The notes: generated by a model not told the origin, from the letters alone. Counted from the first letter of the stretch, positions 36,894-48,749 are shown. The stretch is 64,000 nucleotides of DNA from Stictocephala bisonia (GCA_035578905.1 JAQJVL010000155.1:1777501-1841500); one strand, 5' to 3'. Numbers and translations: made by a program.

Positions 36894-37326
36894 TTAAATT
36901 TTATAATTTTGTATCTTCATGATAGAATCAAACATAATATTTGAGTGAAATTTTATCTGATCGTTGAGTAATAATGATGGGTTTTCTTTTGTGTTTTTGT
37001 ATATGTAAAATTTTTCAATGGCATCTAGTTTTTTACTTTTAGGTGCAAAATAGATAATGTCTAAATTTTCTTCAATTGATGTAATATTATGGTTTTCTTG
37101 TATTAAATGTTCAGCAAATGTTGATAAATTTTGATGTTTGTTTTTTGGTATATGTTCTTTGAATCTTCTATTAAAACTTCTTCCTGTTTGGCCAATGTAA
37201 TATTTAGGACAAGTTGAACATTTAATTTTATACATTCCAGAATTATTGTATTTGTTTTCATTATTTTTGGTAGAGTAGTTATGCTGTAGTATATGTTTGA
37301 TACTGTTCTTCGTTCTATATGTAATT
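36894..37326 (-). pseudogene. PLE GIY-YIG endonuclease domain, left arm
   Basis: 113 codons from the first ATG (36894-37235), identical in protein sequence to the right-arm copy. The frame runs further upstream to the centre of the inverted repeat, where the element is cut off. It lacks the reverse transcriptase, so it is a 5'-truncated remnant rather than a working gene. Confidence 0.8.
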
Positions 37327-37344
37327 TTATATCCTTGTTTGGAG

Positions 37345-37777
37345 AATTACATATAGAACGTAGAACAGTATCAAACATATACTACAGCATAACTACTCTA
37401 CCAAAAATAATGAAAACAAATACAATAATTCTGGAATGTATAAAATTAAATGTTCAACTTGTCCTAAATATTACATTGGCCAAACAGGAAGAAGTTTTAA
37501 TAGAAGATTCAAAGAACATATACCAAAAAACAAACATCAAAATTTATCAACATTTGCTGAACATTTAATACAAGAAAACCATAATATTACATCAATTGAA
37601 GAAAATTTAGACATTATCTATTTTGCACCTAAAAGTAAAAAACTAGATGCCATTGAAAAATTTTACATATACAAAAACACAAAAGAAAACCCATCATTAT
37701 TACTCAACGATCAGATAAAATTTCACTCAAATATTATGTTTGATTCTATCATGAAGATACAAAATTATAAAATTTAA
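37345..37777 (+). pseudogene. PLE GIY-YIG endonuclease domain, right arm
   Basis: A linker containing IKHILQHNYSTKNNENKYNN leads into SGMYKIKCSTCPKYYIGQTG, the GIY-YIG motif with Met in place of the middle Ile. RSFNRRFKEH and then STFAEHL follow, giving the Cys-x2-Cys and His residues usual for PLE endonucleases. The domain ends at a stop at 37775-37777. In intact elements this domain nicks DNA to prime reverse transcription. A stop lies in the linker at about 37358, and everything upstream (the reverse transcriptase) is missing. The reading frame itself is otherwise clean and matches the left arm, pointing to a recent event. Confidence 0.85.
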
Positions 37778-37880
37778 CAAGATCTACAACTTATCTATCT
37801 ACATTTTTATTTAAATTTTTATAATATCAGCTGTTAAATTAATTATTCTAAAGATATATTTATAACCCTATTTGTATTCT

Positions 37881-37928
37881 ATGTTAAACTGATGATGGTC
37901 TTTCGAGACCGAAATCGATTTTAAACAT
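37881..37928 (+). ncRNA. Hammerhead-ribozyme-like motif, right PLE arm
   Basis: CUGAUGA, one unpaired U, stem II GGUC/GACC with loop UUUCGA, then GAAA and a very short palindromic stem III (AUCGAU), then U. The flanks AUGUUAA and UUAAACAU give a stem I of about 7 pairs with single-base bulges. The conserved CUGANGA and GAAA boxes are intact. Type I hammerheads with minimal stem III are known from PLEs and may act as dimers. Folding was done by eye; the extra base after CUGAUGA and activity need testing. Confidence 0.6.
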
Positions 37929-37990
37929 TAAAAAATCAAGAAAAGATTGCTAAGTGTAGTTCTTTTTATATATATATATATATATATATA

Positions 37991-38457
37991 TTTAGTTTAA
38001 CAGCCCTATAAAGTTATGTTTATGTGTAAAGTTGATAGTTGACTAAGTTTTCGAATAATTTATGTCACTAAAGGACTTGAACTTGTTAACGATCTACAAT
38101 TCTAACCTAAATATACTATGCCATGTTGATTGACGGAGTATTTCTTATCGGACAAAATAACAAACTAACAATTGTATCACTATGACGTTCATTAAGAATT
38201 ATTTTATATGCACATAATAACATTACATAATTAGACGTTCTACACTTCGATTCACACATTGTAGTCTACCTTTTTATTGAGTTTTTGAATGCTATTATAA
38301 TATGAATGTCTAAAATATAACTGTAATGTTTGAAAGTAAGTATATAATACATGTATTAAAAAAATTATGTGATCAGGGATCTTTCTTTATAATATTTATA
38401 GCAATATTAATCATACTACAACTAAGAGATAATATTAAAAACATCATTTATTTATTT
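37991..38457. other. AT-rich DNA, no gene seen
   Basis: No feature is recognised. A 60-codon frame at 38326-38508 overlaps the SINE and is not supported. Confidence 0.4.
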
Positions 38458-38706
38458 ATTCATAAGACGCCGATCGTCAAGATATGGGCGAATATGGATT
38501 TCGAATGAATGTGATGAGTGTATATGAGCGAATGTAGTCATTGTTACAAACTAAGGCCGACTATTCCTTAGAAAGTGTCATTAATTAATAGCCCAATGAC
38601 AAATGAACAGCCGGTGGTTATCAGCTGATCCCTCTCAAAATGTATTAACTCTGGTTGGGATCGAACTGAGAACCTTTAGCACATGAAGCTGGGATTGAAC
38701 CAACTA
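38458..38706 (-). mobile_element. SINE-C copy
   Basis: Very close to the copy at 9053 (same orientation), from the tail ttcataagacgccgatcgtc to the head gggattgaaccaac, with an ATTT-type tail at its left. Confidence 0.85.
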
Positions 38707-38860
38707 AAGTAATAGAACCATTTCAAGAAACCAGGACAAGAATAAAAAATTAGCATTGTTAAGCAAATGCATGCTTAAAAGGTAAAATATTCACAAGACA
38801 TATATAAAATCACTTTTCAGTCGAATAGGAGGCTGGAGTTAAACCTGAGTAATATCTTGA

Positions 38861-38983
38861 TGTTAATTCCTAATTAATAATTATTAATTAATACTAATTA
38901 ATTCCTAATTAATAATTATTAATTAATACTAATTAATTACTATTAATTAGTATTAATTAATAGTAATTAATACTAATAATACT
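38861..38983. repeat. AT-only direct and inverted repeats
   Basis: A 35-bp unit starting cctaattaataattattaat occurs twice in tandem (38869 and 38904). A palindrome centred near 38951 (tactattaattagtattaat and similar) follows. Confidence 0.8.
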
Positions 38984-40569
38984 TTCCACTCTAAAAGTTA
39001 GTAAACATGTATCATGAAAATTTGTAATCTAAACAAATGATGACTAGTAATATGACCTTTGGCCGGAACAGGAAGTTTTTTTGTACATGTGTTTATAAAA
39101 TGGCTGCAAAAAACAAATTTTCCTTTTACAATTTATTATAATACTATTTTTTTAAATGCAAACCTTATTTTGGTTTATATAATTACAAATATCAGAATTT
39201 GAGACCTTAGATGAAAAATTCAGGAAATAAAAAACACAGTTTAATATTATTCCTTTTAGGATTATTTCATTTTTATATATATTTTCTGCTGATTTCTTTC
39301 GTATAGCTTTAATTCTACTGATAAAAACAAGAAAACTACTGTAAAAACTGTTGATTGTGATTTGGAATTGTGAAGGATGTGACATTTTATTGGTTAGTTT
39401 TACATTTATCTTTTAATCTCAAAATGTTTTTGAAAAAATTTTTGGGTCATTTACAAACTAAATTAGTAAGAAAAAAGTTCTTAGCGTAATATTGCAATAG
39501 GTCGACAATTTACAGTACAGGTTTTGCACAAATGTGACCTAAAATATACTAATAGATTTATATTTGTAGATGGTAAAGAATATTTTGTATTTTTCTGAAT
39601 TCATGTTTAGGCTACAAGTTATTTTAGTGTACTGTATTTATTAATATACTTTGCACTGAAATGTATAAATTAATTAAAATTTTACCACCCCTTAATTTCA
39701 AAACACATAGTTTGAATAAAGTACGTGCATATCTTGTATCTCAAGGATAAATAAATAAATAAATGTTTTATTTCATGAAACAATATAAAAATATTGCATA
39801 GAAATCGTCAAGTTTGCAAACAAATTTATTAAAGTTATGTATATAAAATAACAGTCTTATTCTTACATTCTTACATTCACTCAATTTATAGTCACATTCA
39901 TACTTACAATATTCAAATCATTAATTCGATTGAACTAATCCACTCCAACACCTACGTCAGTCAGCCAATCACTAGGTCTCCCATTGGTGTGCCAAAAACT
40001 CATCTGTGCTGTAAAACGCTTCCGATATTTTTAACATATAGGAAAAACGTATTAGCTATCGGAGTTACATTTTGTTATTTTTAAAATGTCGTTGGCAGGG
40101 GTGCTGACTACTAATTGGCCAAGCTATCTCGTAATGCGAGGGGAGATTAACGCCAGTATGACGTCATACGTGAATTACGTGACCAGTCAGCTGTCGACAA
40201 CGGCATCACACAATGCTTCTTCTGTTTTTCACACATTTTTTGTATACAAATGTACTCGTGTTTCATAACAGATGTCAATGTAACATTAGTCTTCGAATTT
40301 AAGAACTGTTTATTGGTTTTAGTAATATTAGATATTTTGCGAATCTATTAGTAAATAAATAATTGTCGGCGAGCATCGGACGTTTTTAATTGGCTGTCAT
40401 AGCACATTTTCATAGCCAAGAAAGGCCTACTAATTTATTAATAGTTTAATGTTACCTTACATTTATTTTAATGAAATAAATATGAACATTTTAAAATGTA
40501 AACTGACTTTGATTTGAAAAGGGCACAATCATATACAAATTATATATTTTATTTTTTGTTTTACTTTGA
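38984..40569. other. AT-rich DNA, no gene seen
   Basis: Short open frames at 39152-39385 (minus) and 40086-40268 (plus) show no motif. Confidence 0.35.
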
Positions 40570-40713
40570 TCGCCAGTTCACATGGGCCTGCAGGCTTATG
40601 CGTGAAATTTATTCATTGAATGAAATACCAACCATTAGCTTAGTTGAGGTTTCGAACCTTGGAAACTGCCCTACAAAGTCCGAACCTTATTTACTGAGCC
40701 ACAAAGCCGGCAC
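40570..40713 (-). mobile_element. SINE-A copy 5
   Basis: On the minus strand: gccggctttgtggctcagta (A-box region), ccaaggttcgaaacctcaac (B-box region), then gaataaatttcacgcataag and gcccatgtgaactggcgatc. The plus-strand 76-codon frame across it is an antisense artefact. Confidence 0.85.
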
Positions 40714-41857
40714 TATAAATAATTCAAAGTCAATATTTTTTTAAACTGAAATAGATAAAGCAGATATGCTATTGTGATTTATTTAATTATTAATAATAAT
40801 CTTTATTTTATAAAACCTTAAATGAGGTACTAATACGTTATAAAATAACAACAGTTCGATTTGTTACGTTTTTATAATGTAAATTAAACTTGAATTTTGA
40901 AGAAGTTTTCAATGTTCTATGAACGCTCTTCTCATGAATACTTGCAAATATATTTGTTACAATTGTTTCACTTTTAGATTTCTTACTTGATAAGGCAATT
41001 TGACGATAATTTCATGAGTTTTTGTGAAGTTAAATTTTGGTGTGTTTTATTTCAGTTCACTTGAATTTATTGTTTCATACAGATGTATATTTTTGTTTTG
41101 AAGGAATTTGTATAAATTGCTGCGTCTACATACAAAAAATGTCAATGTATGTTTTGAAAAGATAGCAAACTTTTTCAAAAATCACAATTCAAATAGTCTT
41201 ATAAGATACTTCTTTCAACATTATTTTCTTGATAGAATCAGTAGAATATGTGTCAAATTTCAGTTCTGATAAAACATTGAACAATGTAATGTACACATTG
41301 CTGCAACTTATAATGATAAGTATTCATATAAGTTGATAATGATAACATGGTCGCTGCCAAACTTAGCAGATAATTGAAAATATCCTTAAGTGATTCTACC
41401 TTTGCGTCATGTTACCCATGAATAACAACTGAAGGCTTTGGACCGTAAACTAAATTAATATATCTTAGAAATCTGGCAAATATTCCCAAGTCCATTAGTA
41501 TTCAAAGTAGATGTTTAGGTGTCTCAATGCTTATAGACCTACTAATTGTCGGTGGAAACCCCATCACCCTGGTTAAGGTAATAGCCATGACAATCTTCTA
41601 AATATAAAAATTACAAAATCTTATTGTGAATAGGTATAGTGATAAAAATATGTATTCATTGTCAAGCCTAATGTAGGCACATGGTCTATCAGGATTAACC
41701 AACGCAAAATCAGAAAGAAAATTCAAAACAAAAAAATCTGTTATTGGCGGAGATTGTGGTTAAGACTTCACCACGAATCTAAGATTAATGCGTGAATGTC
41801 ACAAATAAGGTTGGAGAGAGCAAGAGTTGAGTAGACATATGAATAACCAGGCCAAGT
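40714..41857. other. AT-rich DNA, no gene seen
   Basis: No long open frame or repeat is recognised. Confidence 0.4.
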
Positions 41858-42020
41858 ATAGAGCAAGCAGGCTACATTGTGGTGATGTTGTTACAGAGAC
41901 AGCTAGCTACCGACCTACACTCGGAGCATGCAGTGACCCTTGACTTCATGCATCTACACTTGTCTCACCTCGGCCAAACATATGGTCACCCTTACAAGCC
42001 GCACTCCTTCAACCAGGCCA
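41858..42020 (+). repeat. Direct repeat, left copy, flanking a SINE-C
   Basis: Starts atagagcaagcaggctacat and contains cctacactcggagcatgcag. It matches 42320-42474 with substitutions and small gaps. Confidence 0.85.
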
Positions 42021-42319
42021 AGTCTATTTATTTATTTTTTATTTATTTATTTTTTTTTTTTCATAAGACGCCGATCATCAAGATATGGGCGAATATGGAT
42101 TTCGATTGAGTGTGATGAGTGTAGATGAGCGAATGAAGTCATTGTTACAAACTAAGGCCGACTATTCCTTAGAAAGAGTCATTAATTAATAGCCCAATTA
42201 TAAATGAACAGCCGGTGGTTATCAGCTGATCCTTCTCAAAATGTATTGACTCTGATTGGGATCGAACTGACAACCTTTAGCACATGAAGCTGTGATTGAA
42301 CCAACTACGCTACCGACCA
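42021..42319 (-). mobile_element. SINE-C copy between direct repeats
   Basis: A full-length member of the family in minus orientation, with a long T-rich/ATTT tail at its left (42021-42060) and the tRNA-like head at its right (to gctaccgaccaa). It sits exactly at the junction of two direct repeats of about 160 bp. Confidence 0.85.
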
Positions 42320-42474
42320 ATAGAGCAAGCAGGCTACATTGTGGTGATGTTACAGACAGCTAGCTACCGACCTACACTCGGAGCATGCAGTGACCTTTGA
42401 TTTCATAGATCTACATTTGTCTCAGCTCGGCCAAACAGATGGTCGACCTGACAAGCCGCACTCTTCAACCCAAG
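42320..42474 (+). repeat. Direct repeat, right copy, flanking a SINE-C
   Basis: Second copy of the 41858-42020 sequence. It is shorter by several bases and differs at scattered sites, so the duplication is not recent. Confidence 0.85.
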
Positions 42475-42689
42475 CTTGATCGGACCCGCGTTTACCACTC
42501 CAGTAGTCAACAGTGCACCAATATAAATATTAATATGTAAGGTAAGAATTAGATAATTAATAAGTAACAGTCAGTTAATAACGTCACTTATTTGTCAACA
42601 GTTAACTGTATTTTATAAGTGTGTAGTTTTTAAGGGTTTTCTTAAATTACCATTGGTTAGAGAACAAAATAATGAATAGTAAGTATAGG

Positions 42690-42833
42690 CTAAAGTAGAC
42701 ATTAGAACATTTAGTAACATCTAAAGACAACAGTAGTTTTATACTATACCTGTCGAAACGTCATGTTTGTTTCTTAATACGCTTGAAGCGTTGGAAATCT
42801 CCAATAATGTTTACCAATCATGAACTATCCAAT
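42690..42833 (+). mobile_element. Penelope-type terminus, family T, copy 2
   Basis: The hammerhead-like block has CUAAAGA (G5 changed), a weakened stem II (CAG/CUG core) and an intact GAAA, followed by CGUC. Stem I is AACAU/AUGUU where copy 1 has ACAC/GUGU, a paired change. The downstream tail gaagcgttggaaatctcca is shared with the other copies. Solo, no coding part. Confidence 0.55.
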
Positions 42834-43744
42834 GCCAATGAGTAATTTTCAAACAACAGTAAAGCTACCCATACGTGAATCACATATATGGTTCAATATC
42901 TGTGCGCCATAAAGAGTGCTTACATTTAATAAACCTCGATTAGAAATCGGGCACTCCCACTGTACAAGGCATTGGCAATCGTGAACCAAGACTATCAATT
43001 TCTGTTAACAAATTAAACACGACACAGTTCCAAATTACATTCACATGGCCAAACGCAATAAGCGGACAAATGTTTCTTTTATGTTAATCAGCGTGGATTG
43101 CGAGGCGACAGGCGGGACCCACCCCGCCACTTATGGCATAATTGATTTGTCAGTGGACCTCACAGTCCCGAGGCACGACCTAAGACTTTATTTGGGCATA
43201 GGTCGTGCTAACACATATTAGGGGATAGCAACGCCACCGGCGCCACATGTCTTATTAATGTATACTGGCCACTGTCCCACTTTGACTTTACAATACAGGT
43301 TTCTGTTTTTTTTTTTTTTTTTTTTTTAATTTTTATATATATTTAATACTTTTTTGCGGGGGCCGAAATCAAGACATTTCTCATTAAATCCATGTAAAAT
43401 GTAAAAACACATTTAGTACTTAAAGTATCTTTATTACGGTTTTAAGTCCTTTTCGGTCAATGTTTGATCAAATTTATAATTTTTTATTGTGTTGCAAATA
43501 CTGTAGGAATTTGCATTATATTTTTAATGAATTTATTCGATTAAAGATAGAGAAAGAAGAGATTAAAGAAGAAAGATTAAAGAAAGAGGATGGACGATTC
43601 AGATTTATTATATTTTTAATGCTAAACAATAGGCTTCTAAAACGCTTGTTTAACTAAAATGTATGGTCTAGTTAGTACAAAAAATTCTAACAGATTAATC
43701 AGATAGTTCCAATTTATGCACAATGTATTTTATAGTATTCAATG
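42834..43744. other. Unannotated DNA with GC-rich block and hairpin
   Basis: 43085-43285 is GC-rich. It contains gcacgacct...aggtcgtgc at 43174-43211, a 9-bp stem with an 18-20-nt loop, and a second short pairing in ggcgggacccaccccgcc. A poly-T run lies at 43308-43327. A 65-codon lysine/glutamate-rich frame at 43460-43657 is not recognised. Confidence 0.4.
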
Positions 43745-43835
43745 AAAAGTATTTATTTTATGAGATGAGAGGTCCCAGGAGATATGTCACACATGGTGTT
43801 CCTCAAGGATCGGTCCTGTGACCCCTAAAAAAGAA
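43745..43835 (+). pseudogene. LINE reverse transcriptase scrap
   Basis: RYVTHGVPQGSVL followed by a stop where the family has Gly, then PL, is the conserved motif preceding the catalytic box in non-LTR reverse transcriptases. Only about 30 codons are recognisable. Confidence 0.65.
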
Positions 43836-44964
43836 AGAAAATCATATATTATACCAAATACTATTGTCTAAATACATTTACTTTATTTGGGCTAATGTAT
43901 TTTATAAGTCTATTAATAAATATCCATCTTAGATTAGTTTAATAATTTTAATTTTTTATGAAGTCGTTCGTTGAATTGAAAGCAGAATACGTTTTTAAAC
44001 ATGAAAGTTGTTAAATTAATTATAATACTGATAAAAAAGAAGTAAAATGTATCATCAAAAAGCTTGCAGACATAAATTTGATACTCACCAAAACTATTTG
44101 GATTGTACACAAATTACAAAACAGCTTACTAGCATTTGTAACTTGATCCATATACTACTGAACATTGAAATATTTTTTTATGAATGTAAGATAACAATCC
44201 CAACCGGCACCTGTGATTATTCTGCTGAGGAAATCGTCTTGTTCCCGCCCATGCTCGGCTGAACAAGGACACCGCCAGTGGTCAGTTGGTCTCTGAACCA
44301 CTGGTGTCGGATTTCTTCCTTCTCGGGTATCGGCCGACCAAGGTTGACGGAACCTGTTGGTACTGACGAAATTTCGCAAACCGGTCTTCCTGTTTGTCAC
44401 CTCTACAGCCATATGATAAAAAGTGTATTTAAAATGTTAATTATATGTGAAATTCATATGAAATTGTAACCTAATTAAGTAGGTTATTTTATGACGTGTT
44501 TGAAATACCAGCTTATTTGCCAACATGTCCCTTCTTAGTTAAGTAACTCCATTCAATGTATGGTATAATGTAATAATAAATATTAAGCTGATGTTTAAAA
44601 GTTATTTGGTGGCGTTGGCTTGCTCATGTTGGTAAACTTTTTGGGTATTTACAACACTTCAAACGATACGATTTGATAATTTATTTTGTTCTGTGTATTC
44701 GTATTGTTGACTGATATCATACTCATATTTTGTTCTTTTTATTATATGAAATGAAAATAGTCTTTATTAATTTGGCGAGGTTAGGACTATTTCGCCCTCT
44801 CTTACACTTAACCATTGTATGAATTTTTTATAGTTGTGTGTACCTGTACTAATTTGTAATGCCATGATTATGTGATTAGTATATCGCAATATACTATATA
44901 TGTTTTTTAAAAGTTTTCAGCATCGATGTGGATTACTTAAGTAGTATATATAAAAACAGTTTAA
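43836..44964. other. No recognised gene
   Basis: A GC-richer patch at 44195-44400 has open frames on both strands (85 codons minus, 63 plus) without motifs. Confidence 0.35.
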
Positions 44965-45085
44965 TACGTGGAATAAAATAGTTACAAGCACCTGAAAACG
45001 ACGGGATTTTTATACCTATCGAAACGTTGTGTTAGTATTTTAAAACACTGGAAGCGTTAGAAACCTCCAACATATTTACCAATAT
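44965..45085 (+). mobile_element. Penelope-type terminus, family T, copy 3
   Basis: GCAC-CUGAAAA (G8 changed), one base, stem II GACGGG/CCUAUC with a mismatch and a G-U, intact GAAA, CGUU, then GUGU pairing with GCAC (one G-U). The tail ggaagcgttagaaacctcca is shared with copies 1 and 2. It is solo and probably not able to cleave. Confidence 0.55.
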
Positions 45086-46599
45086 AGTAAATATTAATTT
45101 AATTTCATATCTACTTGATTAAGAATTAGTAAAATCTGATAAATATATTTATAAAAGTAAGCTAAAAAATGTAAAATTCTTAATATTGTAATAAATTAAT
45201 ATTTCATAAACTATGTATCGATTAAAATAAGTCCTGCGTAGTCTACACTAAAGTACTAAAACCTGCACTTATCAATAAAATATAGGAGTCTTTGATTGCC
45301 AACCAACAAGTAAATACAAATACAGTGTTTGTGCTTATTTAGTTATAGAAGAATATAATAATAAAAAAAAAAAAAGAAAATATTAGCAATTTCTAATACA
45401 AACAAAACAATCAGATTTCAAGGCTGCCACCGAAAACGGCAGTGAGAGACAGGAGATACCGAAAGGTTTCCCTTGAATTTGAACAAACTCATCAGGCAGT
45501 AGCTAATAAAGTAGGCGAGGACAATAAAGGATTAATTGAAGGTATGTTTACCAGTGCTGGTGGGTGAGGTTATCTGTTGACAAATTATACTGATAGTCGT
45601 TTAATTAGCACTGGCGAAACGCCTTGAACCGAATTGCAACACTTCGCCACGACTGACACACATTCTGTATACCCGAGCGCTCAAGTCTCCGGCGGATCCC
45701 TGCAGGCCGATTCATGTACACTCACGGACTCTCCCTAGACAGTATCTCTTGATGTTCTTGAACAACAAAGTAAGTAATCAGAGTATACAAAGCTGTCAAT
45801 TAACAAGTAGTTGAAATGTTTCTGTTCTTATTTAGTCTTCAAGTTTATAATCGCATTAATTATAACTAGAATATATAACATTATTTGTATTAACAGAAAG
45901 GTATTCAAACAACCAAATTTAGCCTACTTAAAGTTACTTATCACGATTCAATTTAAAAAAATAAAAAAAAATATCGTTTTCTTTTAAGCTGTACTATAAC
46001 ATCGTACTGTACAGTTGGTTCATTTAACCTCTTCAACCTAGTAAAAAGTAACGTAAATCTGACTGTTATCACTTACATCCATCTTAAAAGGAAGTAAATT
46101 GCTCCACTTAACCACATACCTTATACATTAAAATTCGGTACTACAACACTTGTGATGAAGAATTTAACTGCTTTGTATTAAAAGAATTTTGAAGATAAAA
46201 TATTCAGAAGTTACCTCTTATTCATAAAGAAGCAACGAAATAGATAATAATAAATTACTAAAATCGTTGATCAATTAGATGCATCTCATTCAGTGATTAA
46301 TTTTGCCTAATTATCAGCTGTTTTGGAGTCCAGTAGTGGAGCACTACACTACTAGTCCCATGTACATATTATACACTTAAAACTATCTGGAGTGGCAGAT
46401 CTCACTAAGTAATTAAACTACTGGCACAAATATTCCTATTACATGAAATATGCATTTTTAAGCAGCAATATAATCGAGCCTTAAACATATGTGGTATGAT
46501 AGAGCATTTATGATTGCAGTTTCAAATGATAATTCGTAAAAATTTTCAGTGTCAAACATTTAGAACTTGGGAAAGAATAGATCATTTCTCTTTTACGTT

Positions 46600-46602
<3 letters not shown>
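45086..46602. other. No recognised gene
   Basis: Mostly AT-rich, with a GC-richer patch at 45600-45740. Nothing was recognised. Confidence 0.35.

Positions 46603-46641
<39 letters not shown>
46603..46641. repeat. Poly-A run of 39 bases
   Basis: Pure A. It could be the 3' tail of a plus-strand retroposed copy ending at 46602, but no source sequence was recognised upstream. Confidence 0.9.
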
Positions 46642-46642
<1 letters not shown>

Positions 46643-47358
46643 ACCTCAATCGCCAGATGTTAGAGAACAATACACTTTCCAAGTTGATCAACTCATTGCA
46701 TATTCTTATCACAACAGGTCATATATTACAGTCACAATCTCTGGAGGCCCAAGGCAAGCCTACCTCCCATTATCTCCAAGACGCATGCAAATTCTCCGTT
46801 ACGAAACCACGTGCCTCGAATACATTGTAGCACTCTATCTTTCTCTCCGTCTCTCACACACTCCTCAAGAAGCTTCTCATCATTGGAGCAATTTGTCCAG
46901 GTGAGAGTTTCTCTACCCATGGCTTCTGATTGACCATCTGGCTAACTCGTTGAGCAATACCCTCGGCTACTACACCACTCTCTTCAAGCGGAAAACTGCT
47001 TGAGAAAACACTAGCAGTTGTCTGCACTATTATGCATTATACAGACAACAATACGTCTCAACAATGAAGAATGCATATAAATATAACAGTTTTAATTGGA
47101 AGAGTGGCTAAATTAGATTTTAAATTATTAAAGAAAAGGAGAATTTCGTACTGGTGGAGTTTCATAAATGACACTTTTTCTTAATATTAAATCATATATT
47201 TTGTTTCTTATACGTCGAGTAGTATGAAAAAATATGGCCTATTTCCACGTCATGATTACACATTGCTGATTTTTCCATCTATTCGAATTGAAATTTGCTT
47301 TATGTTCTTCGTATCGTAAAATATACTAAGAAATACTTTATTTTTTCATATTGTTTGG

Positions 47359-47360
<2 letters not shown>
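46642..47360. other. No recognised gene
   Basis: GC-richer than average at 46640-47000, with overlapping plus- and minus-strand open frames (87 and 62 codons). Neither shows a known domain. Confidence 0.35.

Positions 47361-47437
<77 letters not shown>
47361..47437. repeat. (TA)n microsatellite
   Basis: About 38 TA dinucleotides without interruption. Confidence 0.95.
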
Positions 47438-47440
<3 letters not shown>

Positions 47441-47704
47441 ATAGTAATCACAGTAAATTAAAAAATCTTGAGTTTCCTTGTTTTAAAATAAAGTATTTCT
47501 TAGTATATTTTTAATTTTGAGTTTGAAAGGTAGTTTGAAATTTATTTAAAAAAAATTGTATTTACTTTATTAGATGAAGATATAAATGGTAATTGTTTCT
47601 ACTCATAATTTTTCCTTTCTTTTCTACATAACATTGTTCATCAAAGATTCTTATTTCTGTTAGAATTTTTTTAATAAAATTGTCAATGCATTCGGTTGAG
47701 TATA

Positions 47705-47870
47705 CGCTTATCTTTGCTATTTCTTTCATTTTATTGACTTATTTATTTATGAAAACTGAGTACTTAGATGTTAATGTTTTCCTATTCCGCTTATCTTTGC
47801 TATTTCTTTCATTTTATTGACTTATTTATTTATGAAAACTGAGTACTTAGATGTTAATGTTTTCCTATTC
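47705..47870 (+). repeat. Perfect 83-bp tandem duplication
   Basis: cgcttatctttgctatttct through ttttcctattc occurs at 47705-47787 and again at 47788-47870 with no difference that I can see. Confidence 0.9.
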
Positions 47871-48749
47871 CACAAGATGAATGGAATAAATTGTAATTAA
47901 TCGATTGCTATGGGTTTGCATCCGATAAGTATCAAAATTCAATTGTTGTGTATTTTTAAAATAAAATATTAGTAAAAAGAAAATATTACTTTCAGTATTT
48001 AGCGTGAATTAAATTTGTGTTAAAATTTTATTAATGTTTTTAATTATTTTCATTGATTTAAGCAATATTTTGTTAAATTTTAATCCACTGCAATATTGTA
48101 ATTTTTATAAATTAGACTACGCTGAGCTTTGACTTAGCGTAATTAAATATTATTTAGCAATGGTTAAAAATGTTTGTAGTAAAATAAATTATTGAAATAC
48201 TTATCCACAAAATATTACAAATACTCTACTTAAGTACATATCATCTGTAGTTATAGACGCGGTATTTGTTATTTTACGTCATGAATATTTTTGTCAAATA
48301 AAACACTGAATAATAAAATCATAGTATTCCCGCAGTTGTTCTGTCCATGTATTCCTATTTAATTGTACATGAAAAAACTATTTACGCATGGAAAATACTT
48401 ATAAAAGCGCTATACAGTCACTGTATAGACTAATAAGTGTGACCTCATCTTTATGAATAAAGTTATTGGTTTTTATTATTCAGCTAATTTAAATAGACTA
48501 ATATTAACTCTTGAATATACAAATAAAATGTGTAAACAATTTAGAATTTGTACAATGTTTGTTTTTGTTTACCTCCCAATAAAGGATTAAAGAAACCGAC
48601 GTAAAATTAATCGAAATTAAATTAGCTTAGTTTCAATGTAATTTTTACTTGTGGAATTAATTCTACTGCAGCAACCTGAACATAAATTGCATTATTAGTT
48701 GTGTATTTCTGACAGCTTCAAATTTTTGGAAAAATACTTTGAGTATATT
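47871..48749. other. AT-rich DNA, no gene seen
   Basis: No feature is recognised. A short inverted repeat, gctatacagtcactgtatag, lies at 48409-48428. Confidence 0.4.

Larger units (their letters stand above)
36671..37990. mobile_element. Head-to-head pair of Penelope-like element 3' ends
   Basis: Two inverted arms (36709-37326 and 37345-37962, extended by TA runs on both outer sides) meet at an 18-nt spacer, 37327-37344. I found only one mismatch between the arms near the centre, so they are nearly identical. Each arm runs outward from the end of the reverse-transcriptase linker through a GIY-YIG domain and a 3' region with a hammerhead-like motif to ctttttatata. PLEs are retroelements that pair a telomerase-related reverse transcriptase with a GIY-YIG endonuclease; tandem and inverted partial copies are a known trait. 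Neither arm has the reverse transcriptase. Confidence 0.85.

Noticed and set aside
44155..44469. 85-codon minus and 63-codon plus frames
   Set aside because: Antisense overlap in a GC-richer patch with no recognised domain.
46732..46920. 62-codon minus-strand frame as a retrocopy with the nearby poly-A
   Set aside because: The poly-A run is on the wrong side for a minus-strand retrocopy and no domain is recognised.
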